This document shows positions 23,874 to 32,937 of a stretch of DNA of 49,327 nucleotides, piece by piece. The stretch spans positions 1 through 49,327 of the forward strand of contig NZ_VJZE01000014.1 in NCBI RefSeq assembly GCF_009377205.1, in the 5' to 3' direction. Below the pieces are notes generated by a model, which was not told the origin of the DNA, did no database searches, and saw nothing but the letters and a program-made list of their open reading frames with translations. The translations under genes and the position numbers were made by a program. The DNA is from Streptomyces phyllanthi. GTDB taxonomy: Bacteria; Actinomycetota; Actinomycetes; Streptomycetales; Streptomycetaceae. Each line of letters starts with the position of its first letter. Position 1 is the first letter of the stretch.

Positions 23874-23978
23874 TGGCAGCCGATGCCGTACCCGCCGAGT
23901 CGCCCCGGGTGGCCACCCCGGCCGGCCCGAAGTGCGGGTTTCATCCGAGAGATCCAAAAACCCTGACGGGGATTCAGA

Positions 23979-24893
23979 ATGAGAACTGACAAGCACATCC
24001 AGAACCCGCGTGAGCGGCGGGCCTCGGCCCGTGCCGTCCTGAGCGGTCCAGGAGCACTTCGCTCCCTCCGATCGACGACGGCTGTGGCGGTCGCGGGCGG
24101 ACTCGTGGGAGTCCTGGGAGCCGGACCCGCCGCCGCGGACCCGGTGTCGCTCACCGTGCGGTACACCTGCTCGACTCCGTTCATCGACGACCTGCCCGTC
24201 ACGGTGAGGATCGATTCGGAGATCCCGGATTCGGCCGCGGTCGGACGGCCCACCCCGGAATTCGTTGTCAGAGCTGCGGTGCCGGTCGACGCGGGCGCCA
24301 CGAAGATGCTGGGCAGGATCGGTGTGAAGACCGTCGAAGGCACGGTGGACGCGCAGGCACGCGTGGCTGCCCCGGAGGGGGACACCGACGTGACCTTGCC
24401 GTTCAGTGTGAAGGCCGACATCCCGGTGTCGGGGTCGTTCCACGTCAAGGCGACCGGCTCCGCCCCGGCGCTCACCTTCACGCAGCCGGGCCGCGCGAAG
24501 ATCACCGTCGGCGATCTCGTCGCGCGTCTCACCCCGAGGGACGCGAGTGGCGAGGTGACGTTCCCGGGCAGGATCGACGCGCGGTGCGAGCTGGACGCGG
24601 GGCAGGAGAACGTACTGGCGTCGCCCAGGATCACGGGGGCCGGGACGACGACCGGACCGTCCGCCTCCGGCACTACGGGCGCGACCGGCGCGGCCGCCTC
24701 CGGCGCAGCGGAAACCGATGAGACCACGTCAGGTGCGACCGCGGCCGGGCCGAATGGCGTGCTCCCCCAGACCGGAGCCGGTGCCACCCCGTGGCTGCTC
24801 GGCGGCGCCGGCCTGCTGCTGGCCGTCGGCGCAGCCGCGGTCTTCGCCACACGCCGAACCCGTACGGATGACGGTGCCGGAGGACGCCGCTGA
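23979..24893 (+). CDS. secreted, sortase-anchored surface protein (DUF6801-like)
   Basis: 304 residues. A long signal peptide (core TTAVAVAGGLVGVLGAGPAA, ending AAA-D near residue 50) leads to a ~165-residue beta-rich domain beginning PVSLTVRYTCSTPF and closing RIDARCELDAGQ, resembling DUF6801 domains of actinobacterial surface proteins. A Thr/Gly/Ala-rich spacer follows. The C-terminus is a classical sorting signal: LPQTGAG, a hydrophobic helix (WLLGGAGLLLAVGAAAVFA) and a basic tail (TRRTRT). It should be linked to peptidoglycan by a class E-type sortase encoded elsewhere. ATG 23979 follows acggggat. It lies 105 bp downstream of the NACHT gene; any functional link is unproven. Confidence 0.85.
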   Translation: MRTDKHIQNPRERRASARAVLSGPGALRSLRSTTAVAVAGGLVGVLGAGPAAADPVSLTVRYTCSTPFIDDLPVTVRIDSEIPDSAAVGRPTPEFVVRAAVPVDAGATKMLGRIGVKTVEGTVDAQARVAAPEGDTDVTLPFSVKADIPVSGSFHVKATGSAPALTFTQPGRAKITVGDLVARLTPRDASGEVTFPGRIDARCELDAGQENVLASPRITGAGTTTGPSASGTTGATGAAASGAAETDETTSGATAAGPNGVLPQTGAGATPWLLGGAGLLLAVGAAAVFATRRTRTDDGAGGRR

Positions 24894-24913
24894 GACCTCA
24901 GCAGTCTGATGCA

Positions 24914-24939
24914 GGCCCCGCACGGCCAGGTGCGGGGCC
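24914..24939 (+). terminator. terminator hairpin after the LPXTG protein gene
   Basis: ggccccgcac (24914-24923) pairs perfectly with gtgcggggcc (24930-24939) around a 6-base loop, 20 bp past the stop codon. It has the typical streptomycete form without a long U-run. Confidence 0.75.
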
Positions 24940-24958
24940 CTGACCAGGCGGCGGGTGC

Positions 24959-24993
24959 CCTGGGGCAGCAGGCGTTCGACCTGCTGCCCCAGG
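24959..24993 (-). terminator. perfect 14-bp hairpin between convergent genes
   Basis: cctggggcagcagg (24959-24972) and cctgctgccccagg (24980-24993) form a perfect 14-bp stem with a 7-base loop. Together with the neighbouring hairpin it separates the LPXTG gene from the convergent fructanase gene. The remaining stretch 24994-25201 shows no gene or structure I can support. Confidence 0.65.
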
Positions 24994-25201
24994 CGCGGAC
25001 CGTACGTGTGAACAGGGCGCTGTCCGTCCCACGTGACCGGACCGAGCCCTCCGGACGCACACATGCGCCTGCTGCAGGTCGGCCGTCTGCTCCGTCGCCG
25101 GGCGATCAACCGCCGCAGCGGCCGCGCAAATCCCACCCAAGGATCGCCGCAAGGGCGAAGGCCCGGCGTGTCCGCCGACCGGCGCACGGACCCGCGGCCC
25201 G

Positions 25202-27760
25202 TCACTTCCAGATGGAGCTCAGCTGCCACGCCTGCATGCGGTCGAGGGTGGCGGTGCCGCCTTCGGCGAAGACCTCGACGCCGGTGCTGGAGGGGTCGGG
25301 GAAGATCTGGTCGGTGATCACCGCTTCGCCGTTGCCGCCGAAGACCTCGACGGACGACCAGTCGACGAGGATCCGCAGCTTGACCTTGCCGTTCCTGGCC
25401 TTCAGGGGTGCGGTCTGGACACCGGGGAAGGTGCTGTTGAAGTCCACGGCGCCGGAGCGGGTGCGGTCGACGTACAGCTCCTGTGTCGTGGTGTCGTAAC
25501 CGATGACGGTCTCCTCACCGCCCGCGCCGGTGCGCACCTTCAGGCCGAAGCGTTCGGCGTCCTTGAGGGAGAAGGTCGCCTCGATGTCGAGTGCCCTGCC
25601 CTTGGCCGCGGGGCCGATCAGGGGCTTGGAGGTGCTCTTGACGGTGACGCCGGACGCCGTCGCCGGGCGGTTCTGCCGGAGGGATTCCAGGCTGCCCACA
25701 GGCTTGCTGGTCAACCGGATCCGGCCGTTGACCGTGCGCAGGGCCATCTCCCGGGGAACGCTCTGCGCGCCGCGCCAGGGGGAGGTGGGGACGGAGAGGC
25801 CGTAGTCCCAGTTGTTCATCCAGCCGATCATGTAGCGCTTGCCGCCCGGCGCGTTCTCCCAGGACACCGCCGCGTAGTAGTCCTTGCCGTAGTCGGCCCA
25901 GTCGGCGCGCTGCACGACGGACCTGGCGGGCTTGTCCGCGGCGGTGAACCGGTCGGCCAGGACGTGGCCCCAGCCGCCGGTGTTCATGTCGACGACCTGG
26001 ATCCGCGCCTTCTTGCCGGCGTAGGGGCGCAGGTCGAAGGAGGCCCAGTCCAGGGTCTCGCTGTCGGTGCCGGTCGCGCTGCGGACGACCTCGCCGTCGA
26101 CGATCAGGTTGACGGAGGTCTCTGTGGAGACGCGGGGGGCGGTGGTGTCGGAGAGCACGATGTGGTCGACGTTGATGTGGCCCCAGCCGCCGGTGTTGTC
26201 GTCGACGATCCTGATCCGCGCCTTCTTGCCGGCGAGGTCGCCGACGTCCCAGGAGGCCCAGTTGAGTGCTTCGGCGTCCTTTCCGGTGGCGCTGCGGACG
26301 ACTTGGCCGTCCACGAGGAGTTCGATCGCGGTGGGGTTGGCGGAGCCGGCCGGGTGGTTGCCGCCGCCGATGAGGAAGTTGATGTGCTTCTTGTCGATGG
26401 TGAACTCGGGCGAGGTGAGGGTGCCCGTGGTGGAGTCGCCGTTCAGGAAGGTGTTGACCAGGCCGCTGCCCAGGTATCCGGAGACTTGTTGCTGGCCGGG
26501 GAGGGCGCCGGTGGCCGGTGCGGCGCCGAAGGCGTCCCCGGTCGCCGTCCAGTCGCCGTACGTTCCGTCTTCGAAGTCGGCGAGGACCGTGCCCTCGGGC
26601 GGAGTGCCGTCCAGAACGGTTCCGGCCTCGTGCGGGTGCCGTCCGCCGCCGATCTTGAAGTTCAGGTAGGGGCTGTCGACGGTGAAGGAGGGGGAGGTGA
26701 GAATGCCGGTGGCGCCGTCACCGCCGTGGAAGCTGTTGGCGAGGCCCTTGCCGTCGAAGCCGGTGACGGCCCCCTGCCAGTCCACCGCCCCGGCGGCCGG
26801 TCCCTGTCCGAACGCCGTGCCGGTCGTCGTCCACTCGCCGAAGCCGGTGCCCTCGAAGTCCTGTACCACCGTGCCCGTGGGCGGGGTGTAGGTGCCCTTG
26901 TCGTCGGCGGTGAACTTCTTGCCGTCGAAGTCACCGATGAAGTACTGGGCGGCCGAACCGCCCGCGATGCCACCGGGGTTGATGTTGACGACCAGAACCC
27001 ACTTGATGTTGTCCTTGTCGCCGTCGACCGCCAGGGGGAACAGGTCCGGGCACTCCCACACGCCGCCCGTCGCACCGGCCGGCCCGAACTCGCTCAGCAG
27101 CTCCCAGTCCTTGAGGTTCTTCGACGAGTAGAACTGCACCTTGTGCTCGGCGGACAGCGACACCGTCATGAGCCAGCTCTTGGTGGGTGCGTGCCACTGG
27201 ACCTTGGGGTCACGGAAGTCCTTGGAGCCGATGTCGATGACGGGATTTCCCTGGTACTTGGTCCAGGTGCGACCCCGGTCGGTGCTGTAGGCGAGCGACT
27301 GGGCCTGCTTGCCGCCGTCCTTGTAGGCGCTGGTGTAGATCGCCACCATGGGCGGGTTCTTCTTCGTGCCGAACCCGGTGGTGTTGTTCCAGTCGACGAC
27401 CGCGCTGCCGGAGAACACCATCTCCTCGTCGTCGTGCGACAGGGCGAGCGGCAGTTCCTCCCAGTGCACCAGGTCCTTGCTCACCGCGTGCCCCCAGGAC
27501 ATGTCGCCCCAGGAGTTGCCGTTCGGGTTGTACTGGTAGAAGAGGTGGTACTCGCCCTTGTAGTGGACGAGGCCGTTGGGGTCGTTCATCCAGTTCTTCT
27601 CCGGAGTGAAGTGGAACTGGGGTCTGTAACTCTCGGTGTACGGCGGGGTGTCGGCGGCGACCGCCTGGGGGGCGAGCGGGGCTGCGGACAGGGCGCAGAC
27701 CGTTGCCACCGCCGCCATCATCCGTATGCGGGCATGCCGGGATACGCGTACCGAGCTCAT
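25202..27760 (-). CDS. secreted GH32 fructanase (levanase/inulinase-like) with nested accessory domains
   Basis: 852 residues. Signal peptide (core MMAAVATVCALSAAPLAPQA, cleavage near residue 36). The five-bladed GH32 propeller shows nucleophile Asp60 in NWMNDPNGLV, Asp184 in the F-R-D-P motif and acid/base Glu236 in VWECPDL. Between the main propeller section and its resumption at ADWADYGKDYYAAVSWEN lies a ~310-residue insert built from two copies of the same beta-sandwich-like unit, one inside the other (findings). The C-terminal beta-sandwich ends RMQAWQLSSIWK. It should release fructose or oligofructose from extracellular fructans or sucrose-type sugars. ATG 27760 follows aggaga. It is divergent from the LacI gene with operator-like palindromes upstream. 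Confidence 0.92.
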   Translation of the reverse strand: MSSVRVSRHARIRMMAAVATVCALSAAPLAPQAVAADTPPYTESYRPQFHFTPEKNWMNDPNGLVHYKGEYHLFYQYNPNGNSWGDMSWGHAVSKDLVHWEELPLALSHDDEEMVFSGSAVVDWNNTTGFGTKKNPPMVAIYTSAYKDGGKQAQSLAYSTDRGRTWTKYQGNPVIDIGSKDFRDPKVQWHAPTKSWLMTVSLSAEHKVQFYSSKNLKDWELLSEFGPAGATGGVWECPDLFPLAVDGDKDNIKWVLVVNINPGGIAGGSAAQYFIGDFDGKKFTADDKGTYTPPTGTVVQDFEGTGFGEWTTTGTAFGQGPAAGAVDWQGAVTGFDGKGLANSFHGGDGATGILTSPSFTVDSPYLNFKIGGGRHPHEAGTVLDGTPPEGTVLADFEDGTYGDWTATGDAFGAAPATGALPGQQQVSGYLGSGLVNTFLNGDSTTGTLTSPEFTIDKKHINFLIGGGNHPAGSANPTAIELLVDGQVVRSATGKDAEALNWASWDVGDLAGKKARIRIVDDNTGGWGHINVDHIVLSDTTAPRVSTETSVNLIVDGEVVRSATGTDSETLDWASFDLRPYAGKKARIQVVDMNTGGWGHVLADRFTAADKPARSVVQRADWADYGKDYYAAVSWENAPGGKRYMIGWMNNWDYGLSVPTSPWRGAQSVPREMALRTVNGRIRLTSKPVGSLESLRQNRPATASGVTVKSTSKPLIGPAAKGRALDIEATFSLKDAERFGLKVRTGAGGEETVIGYDTTTQELYVDRTRSGAVDFNSTFPGVQTAPLKARNGKVKLRILVDWSSVEVFGGNGEAVITDQIFPDPSSTGVEVFAEGGTATLDRMQAWQLSSIWK

Positions 27761-27872
27761 GGTGTCTCCTAGTCCCGCGGTCGTCCGGGCAGCGGTGACT
27801 GCGGCCCCGGTGCGGACGGACCGAAAAGTGACGCCTCGGGCCGGCGCCGTCGTCCACGCCGCCGACCGAGGT

Positions 27873-27901
27873 GTCAACGTTGACTTGTGTCAGCGATGAC
27901 A
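27873..27901. promoter_or_regulatory. two adjacent LacI-type operator-like palindromes
   Basis: GTCAACGTTGAC (27873-27884) is a perfect 12-bp palindrome with a central CG, typical of LacI-family operators. TGTCAGCGATGACA (27888-27901) shares the tGTCA/TGACa arms with an imperfect centre, 16 bp further on. They lie about 113-140 bp upstream of the fructanase ATG and face the LacI gene, which is the obvious candidate to bind them. The rest of 27761-28299 holds the separate 28178-28225 repeat and no gene. Confidence 0.65.
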
Positions 27902-28177
27902 TCGAGTGCCCGATTATGAAGCGCAGTCCGGCCGGTGCGTCAACGGTCCGGGCGAGATTGCTCCGGTACGAGCCCCCGTTCCGTCAGGTGTCTCCGTGGT
28001 CGTGGACTGCGTCAACCGGCCCTGCCGTGACGCGTTCAGGCCGGCAAACGAGCAGGTAGGAGCGGTGACCCGGGCGGCGAACAGGCAGGCGTCCGCGACG
28101 TTTTCGAGATCGGACCGGCCGGTTAACGAGTTGTTTCCGGCCTGTTGACCAGTCGGGCCTCTCGGTGCTTCACTTCC

Positions 28178-28225
28178 GGAACCGGTACCGAAACCGGTTC
28201 CGGGACCGATTCCGGTACCGGTTCC
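28178..28225. promoter_or_regulatory. large inverted repeat of accggttcc units upstream of lacI-type gene
   Basis: ggaaccggtaccg (28178-28190) and cggtaccggttcc (28213-28225) form a perfect 13-bp inverted repeat. Between the arms sits gaaaccggttcc, itself a LacI-operator-like palindrome (AACCGGTT). The element is 75 bp before the LacI ATG. It could be an autoregulatory operator cluster or, if transcribed, a leader hairpin. Confidence 0.6.
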
Positions 28226-28299
28226 AAGGGTCTCTGTACGATCGGCCCTTCGGTGCGGGAGGACGTCTTCCGCCTCTGCAGGAAGGGAGGGGAGGTGAC

Positions 28300-29307
28300 A
28301 TGGGAGTCACGATCGCCGACGTGGCAGCGCGGGCCGGGGTCAGCAAGACGACGGTCTCGCGGGTGCTGAACGGCAAGGGCGAGATCAACGAGAACACCGT
28401 CTTGAAGGTCCGCGAGGCGATCTCGGAGCTCGGCTATGTGCCGAGCGCCGGGGCAGTGGGGCTCGCACGCGGTACGTCGCAGATGATCGGCATGCTGGTC
28501 CCTGACATGGCCTGGGCCTGGGCCGGCATAGTGCAGGCGGTCGTCGAAACGCTGGAGACCGAGGGCTTCGGACTGCGCATGCTGACCGTGAACCGCGGTG
28601 AGGAGTCACTGCGCAGGCTGGGCCTGCAGGTCGCCGCCAAGTCGTTCGACGGTCTGCTGGTGATCGAGCCCGAGGGGGCCCTGGCATCCATCACGGAACT
28701 GCACGAAGCAGGGCTGCCGGTGGTGCTGATCGACGACCGCTTCCAGCGGCCGGGATTCCCCTACGTGGCCACCACCAATCGGGAGGGCGGAGAGCAGGCG
28801 GCGCGTCACCTGCTGGACATCGGCCGCCGTCGCCCTCTGGTGGTGACCGGGCCCGAGGAGTACGGCTGTACTCAGGAACGGCTGGGCGGCTTCGTCGATG
28901 TCTACGCGCAGGCCGGGATCGAGCTCGACCAGCGCAGGATCGTCTGCGGTGACTTCCTGTTCGACGACGGCCGGAGCGCGGTCGCGCAGGCTCTCGCGGA
29001 CGGCGTGGAGTTCGACGCGGTCTTCGGGCACAACGACCCATTGGCGGCCGGCGTGCTCGCGGCCTTGCACGAGGCCGGTCTCCGGATTCCGCGGGATGTC
29101 GCCGTGGTGGGGTTCGATGACGTCGAGGTGGCGTCGTACACCTATCCGGCACTGACCACCATCCGCCAGCCGATGCGGGAGATGGGTGCGGCGGCGGCCC
29201 GTCTGCTGCTCGACCACGTGCGGAGATCGCCGGAAGCGGCCTCCTCGCGCATCGTTCCCACCAGCCTCGTGGTCCGTGGCTCGACGACAGAGCCAAGCTC
29301 GAACTGA
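28300..29307 (+). CDS. LacI-family transcriptional repressor
   Basis: 335 residues. The N-terminal helix-turn-helix (VTIADVAARAGVSKTTVSRV, LNGKGEINENT) and the hinge (ISELGYVPSAGAVGLARGTS) are canonical. The periplasmic-binding-protein-like sugar sensor follows (IGMLVPDMAWAWAGIVQAVV, DAVFGHNDPLAAGVLAAL, VAVVGFDDVEVASYTYPALT). ATG 28300 has a very strong ribosome site (ggaggggagg). It lies between the fructanase gene and the ABC importer genes and most likely represses both until a fructose-containing sugar binds. A terminator closes the gene at 29350-29383. Confidence 0.95.
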   Translation: MGVTIADVAARAGVSKTTVSRVLNGKGEINENTVLKVREAISELGYVPSAGAVGLARGTSQMIGMLVPDMAWAWAGIVQAVVETLETEGFGLRMLTVNRGEESLRRLGLQVAAKSFDGLLVIEPEGALASITELHEAGLPVVLIDDRFQRPGFPYVATTNREGGEQAARHLLDIGRRRPLVVTGPEEYGCTQERLGGFVDVYAQAGIELDQRRIVCGDFLFDDGRSAVAQALADGVEFDAVFGHNDPLAAGVLAALHEAGLRIPRDVAVVGFDDVEVASYTYPALTTIRQPMREMGAAAARLLLDHVRRSPEAASSRIVPTSLVVRGSTTEPSSN

Positions 29308-29349
29308 CGCGACGTCATCGCGATGCGCACGTGATGGCGCCTCGCAGTC

Positions 29350-29383
29350 GGGCGGTGTGTCGCCGGTGAGTGACGCACCGCCC
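29350..29383 (+). terminator. terminator after the LacI-family gene
   Basis: gggcggtgtgtc (29350-29361) pairs with gacgcaccgccc (29372-29383), 12 bp with one G-U pair, loop of ten bases. It separates the repressor from the transporter operon. The stretch 29384-29709 beyond it contains no supported gene. It must carry the transporter promoter, but I could not find another copy of the gtcaacgttgac operator in it. Confidence 0.75.
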
Positions 29384-29709
29384 CCGTCTCCTTGAAGCCT
29401 CGGCGAACCACTTCGGCCTCGCCCTCCTCGCAACTCCGGGCGGCTGCGCCTGCGTTCACGCGGAACCGCCCCCATGCACCTTTCCGCTCGTGCGTTCCCG
29501 ATCCGGGACACCGAACGGTGCGCCTGGCACACCCGCCCGGCCGCTGTCCCCTCCGCCTCGGATGCTCCAGCCGCGACCTGCGGATGGCCGCCGATGCCGC
29601 TGCCACCGCAGACGGTCTCCACTCGTGTGCCGACCCGTCCGGGCGCCCGCCCGCTCCCACACTTCGCCGCCCCCCGCCTCCGTATCGCTCAACGGCAAGG
29701 AGCCGCACC

Positions 29710-31008
29710 ATGCGTATCACCACCCGTCACGCTGTCAGAACCGTCCAGACCCTGTGCGTCACCGTCACCGCGGCCCTGGTGGCCACCGGCTGCGGCCGGA
29801 GCGAGGATTCCGGCCCCGGCGACGACGCGCCCGCGAAGCTCGGCGCCGGCAAGGCCAAGGGGACGGTGGTCATGTGGTCCATGGGCGACCCCGACGAGAA
29901 CCTGAAGGACCTGGCCAAGAAGTTCGAGCAGGAGAACCCGGACGCAACCGTCAAGATCACTGCCGTTCCCTGGGACGCCGCCCACGACAAGCTGACCACC
30001 GCGGTCGCCGGCGGCAACACACCGGACATGTCCCTGGTCGGAACCACCTGGATGGCCGAGATGGCCGCCATGAACGCCTTCCAGGCCACCCCGGAATCGA
30101 TCAAGTCGTCGGACTTCTACCCCGGCCAGTGGGACACCACCAAGTACAAGAACACCTCCTACGGCGTCCCGTTCATCGCCGACACCCAAGCGGTCTACTA
30201 CCGGACCGACATCACCACCAAGGCCGGCATCAAGGGCGCCCTGGCCGGCGACCGGGCCGGATACCTGAAGGACCTCAAGGCCATTCAGGCCACCGCCGGC
30301 AAGCAGAACCCCAAGGTGCGTCATGCCAGCGGGCTGGTGATGGGCTTCAACTCCTGGATCTTCTGGGTGCCGATGGTCTGGCAGCAGGGCGGTGACATCC
30401 ACGACGCCAGGACCGGGAAGTTCACCTTCGACTCGCCCGAGGTCGCCAAGGCGCTGGAGTACTACGCGAGCGTCCCGAAGGATGGCCTGGCGCCGACCGA
30501 CAGGTCGGACAACGTGCAGGGCTTCCGGGACGGGCTGATCGCCGTTTACCAGGAGGGAGCGTGGGCCGGCGGTAGCTTCCACAAGGACGCACCGGAGCTG
30601 GACGGCAAGTGGAAGACCATGCCGGTGCCGTACTCCGAGCAGCCCGCCGGGTTCGCCGGCGGCAGCGATCTGGCGGTGTTCAAGGACGCCAAGAATCCCG
30701 ACGCGGCATGGAAGTTCGCCCAGTTCCTGACCGAGCCCGCCAACCTCGCGGCCTATGCCAAGGCCACCGGCAGTCTGCCCCCTTCGCCCGAGGCGTGGTC
30801 GGTGGGGAAGCTGACCGAGGACGAGAACATGAAGGCGTTCGCCGAGCAGCTCGAGGTCAGCAAGGCGCCGCCCGCCATCACGACCTGGCAGCAGATCGCC
30901 GACGCCATCGACTCCGAGCTGGAGAAGCTGATCCTCGGCAAGGCCACCGTCGCCGAGGTGCAGAAGACGCTGCAGTCCAAGGCCACCAGCATCGGCACCG
31001 GCCGCTGA
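29710..31008 (+). CDS. ABC sugar-binding lipoprotein (CUT1 family)
   Basis: 432 residues. The signal peptide ends in a lipobox-like sequence (LVATGC), Cys28 being the lipidation site. GTVVMWSMGDPDENLKDLAK starts the extracellular solute-binding domain of family 1. FAGGSDLAVFKDAKNPDAAW is the usual helix near the hinge in CUT1 binding proteins. It is predicted to capture an oligosaccharide or sucrose-like product outside the membrane and deliver it to the permeases encoded downstream. ATG 29710 has aaggag eight bases upstream. It is the first gene of an importer operon preceded by a terminator. Confidence 0.95.
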   Translation: MRITTRHAVRTVQTLCVTVTAALVATGCGRSEDSGPGDDAPAKLGAGKAKGTVVMWSMGDPDENLKDLAKKFEQENPDATVKITAVPWDAAHDKLTTAVAGGNTPDMSLVGTTWMAEMAAMNAFQATPESIKSSDFYPGQWDTTKYKNTSYGVPFIADTQAVYYRTDITTKAGIKGALAGDRAGYLKDLKAIQATAGKQNPKVRHASGLVMGFNSWIFWVPMVWQQGGDIHDARTGKFTFDSPEVAKALEYYASVPKDGLAPTDRSDNVQGFRDGLIAVYQEGAWAGGSFHKDAPELDGKWKTMPVPYSEQPAGFAGGSDLAVFKDAKNPDAAWKFAQFLTEPANLAAYAKATGSLPPSPEAWSVGKLTEDENMKAFAEQLEVSKAPPAITTWQQIADAIDSELEKLILGKATVAEVQKTLQSKATSIGTGR

Positions 31009-31041
31009 GCGCCGCCCCGTGAGTATCCCTCGTACGGACGG

Positions 31042-32028
31042 ATGACATCCATGTCCACGAAAACGCTCCCCGGGTGGAGCGACACCCACGAGCAGAGCAC
31101 CGCGGGGCCGCAGCGGAGTGCCGATCGCCGGTACTCCGGGCTCCGGAGCACGGCGCGCGGCAGGCAGGCCCGGGCCGCCTGGATCCTCGCCGCCCCGTTC
31201 CTCGCGCTGTTCGCGGCCTTCATGCTGCTGCCGGTGGTGTGGTCGCTGCTGATGAGCCTGACCGACACCAAGAGCGCCGACCTGCGCACACCCCTGAACG
31301 TGTCGTTCACGGGCCTCGACACCTACGTGCGGCTCTTCCAGGACGACCAGTTCTTCACGGCCCTGCGCAACACGGGCGTGTTCGTCCTGGTGGCCCTGCC
31401 CCTGACCCTGGCCGCCGGGCTCGCCGCGGCGGTCGCCCTCGACCGGGGCATCCGCCGCTTCCGGGCCGTCTTCCGGGTCGGTTTCTACCTGCCGGTGATC
31501 ACCAGCATCGTGGCCGTCGCCGTGGTGTGGAAGACGCTCCTCGAACCGCGCGCGGGACTGGTGAACCTCGTCCTGGGCTGGCTCGGGATCGACGGTCCGG
31601 CCTGGCTGGCGGACACCCGCTTCGCCCTGCCCGTCATGATCGTGATGGCGGTGTGGCGCAACCTCGGCACCGTCATGATCATCATGCTGGCGGGTCTGCA
31701 GTCCGTCCCCCAGTCCCTGATGGAGGCGGCCGAACTCGACGGCGCCGGGCCCTGGCAGCGGTTCTGGCGGGTCACCTTCCCGCTCCTGCGCCCGGCCCTG
31801 CTGCTGACCGCCGTGACCACGGGCATCGGCTATCTGCAGTTCTTCGACGAGCCGTTCGTGATGACCGGTGGCGGGCCGCTGGACTCCACCCTGTCGGCCA
31901 CGTTGTACGCCTACAACCAGTTCGGCAACGGCAACTACGACATGGCGTCGGCCGCCAGCTACGTCATCTTCGTCCTCATCGTGGCGCTGACCGTACTGCA
32001 GTTCCGCGTGCTGCGAGACAAGGACTGA
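31042..32028 (+). CDS. ABC sugar transporter permease (MalF-like)
   Basis: 328 residues, about six membrane helices (AAWILAAPFLALFAAFMLLP first; LVALPLTLAAGLAAAVALDR; SAASYVIFVLIVALTVLQF last). SLMEAAELDGAGPWQRFWRV is the EAA loop that contacts the ATPase. It follows the binding-protein gene by 33 bp. ATG 31042 and ATG 31051 are both possible; neither has a strong ribosome site. It pairs with the next gene to form the transmembrane channel of a CUT1 importer. Confidence 0.94.
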   Translation: MTSMSTKTLPGWSDTHEQSTAGPQRSADRRYSGLRSTARGRQARAAWILAAPFLALFAAFMLLPVVWSLLMSLTDTKSADLRTPLNVSFTGLDTYVRLFQDDQFFTALRNTGVFVLVALPLTLAAGLAAAVALDRGIRRFRAVFRVGFYLPVITSIVAVAVVWKTLLEPRAGLVNLVLGWLGIDGPAWLADTRFALPVMIVMAVWRNLGTVMIIMLAGLQSVPQSLMEAAELDGAGPWQRFWRVTFPLLRPALLLTAVTTGIGYLQFFDEPFVMTGGGPLDSTLSATLYAYNQFGNGNYDMASAASYVIFVLIVALTVLQFRVLRDKD

Positions 32029-32034
32029 TGCCTC

Positions 32035-32922
32035 ATGAGCACCCTCTCCACTGCTCCGACGGCACACCCGGGCACGGACCGCACCCTGAGGCGCCGCCGC
32101 ATCAGGCAGACCTGGGGCCAACCCTGGCTGTACCTACCGCTCGCCGGCGCCCTGCTGCTGATGATCGCGCCGTTCCTGTGGATGCTCTCCGGTTCCTTCA
32201 AACCCGAGGCCGACATCCGCAGAGTGCCGCCCGTCCTGATCCCCACGGCGCCCACGACCGCCAACTACGGCGAGCTGTTCAGCACGCTCGACTTCACGAG
32301 CATGTTCGCCAACTCCGTGATCGTGGCCCTCGCCGTCACCGCGGGCAACCTCATCTTCTGCTCGATGCTCGGATACGCCCTGGCCAAGCTGGAGTTCCGC
32401 GGACAGCGCGCCGTTTTCCTGCTGGTCATGGGGACGCTCATGATCCCCGGCCTGGTCACCTTCGTACCGCTGTACGTGCTGGTGTCCAACATGCAGCTGA
32501 CCGGCTCCCTGGTCGGGCTGATCCTGCCGTTCCTGGCCGGCCCCTTCGGGGTGTTCCTGATGCGGCAGTTCATCTCCACCCTGCCCGACGAACTCATCGA
32601 CGCCGCCCGCGTCGACGGCTGCCGCGAACTGGCCATCTTCGCGAGGATCATCCTTCCGCTGACCAAGCCGGCCCTCGCCACCCTCGGGATCATCACCTTC
32701 CTCGGCTCCTGGAACAACTTCCTGTGGCCCCTGGTCGTGGCCCAGAACGAGAGCCAGTACACGCTCCCCGTCGGCCTCGCCCTGGCCAGCAGCGGACAGT
32801 CCTTCACCCGCTTCGGCATCCTGCTCGCCGGCGCCATGGTCGTCCTGCTGCCGGTGATGATCGTCTTCCTCCTCTTCCAGCGCCAGTTCGTGGCCGGCAT
32901 CGCCACCACCGGCCTGAAGTGA
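32035..32922 (+). CDS. ABC sugar transporter permease (MalG-like)
   Basis: 295 residues, six predicted helices beginning WLYLPLAGALLLMIAPFLWM and ending AGAMVVLLPVMIVFLLFQRQ. ELIDAARVDGCRELAIFARI is the EAA loop. The ATG is 6 bp after the stop of the first permease gene. No ATP-binding subunit gene follows; as for other Streptomyces CUT1 importers a shared MsiK-type ATPase encoded elsewhere probably powers it. A hairpin follows before the GH3 gene. Confidence 0.95.
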   Translation: MSTLSTAPTAHPGTDRTLRRRRIRQTWGQPWLYLPLAGALLLMIAPFLWMLSGSFKPEADIRRVPPVLIPTAPTTANYGELFSTLDFTSMFANSVIVALAVTAGNLIFCSMLGYALAKLEFRGQRAVFLLVMGTLMIPGLVTFVPLYVLVSNMQLTGSLVGLILPFLAGPFGVFLMRQFISTLPDELIDAARVDGCRELAIFARIILPLTKPALATLGIITFLGSWNNFLWPLVVAQNESQYTLPVGLALASSGQSFTRFGILLAGAMVVLLPVMIVFLLFQRQFVAGIATTGLK

Positions 32923-32937
32923 CACGCCGACGCCCAC

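Noticed and set aside
24959..24993. tRNA-like or attachment site at the paired hairpins
   Set aside because: Only simple stems are present; no cloverleaf, anticodon arm or CCA-end arrangement, and no integrase nearby.
25964..27772. 602-codon plus-strand frame opposite the fructanase gene
   Set aside because: It is a shadow of the GH32 coding strand, and its repetitiveness mirrors the duplicated domain.
29689..32121. 810-codon minus-strand frame opposite the ABC transporter genes
   Set aside because: It is antisense to three clear transporter genes and composed of shadow-type residues.
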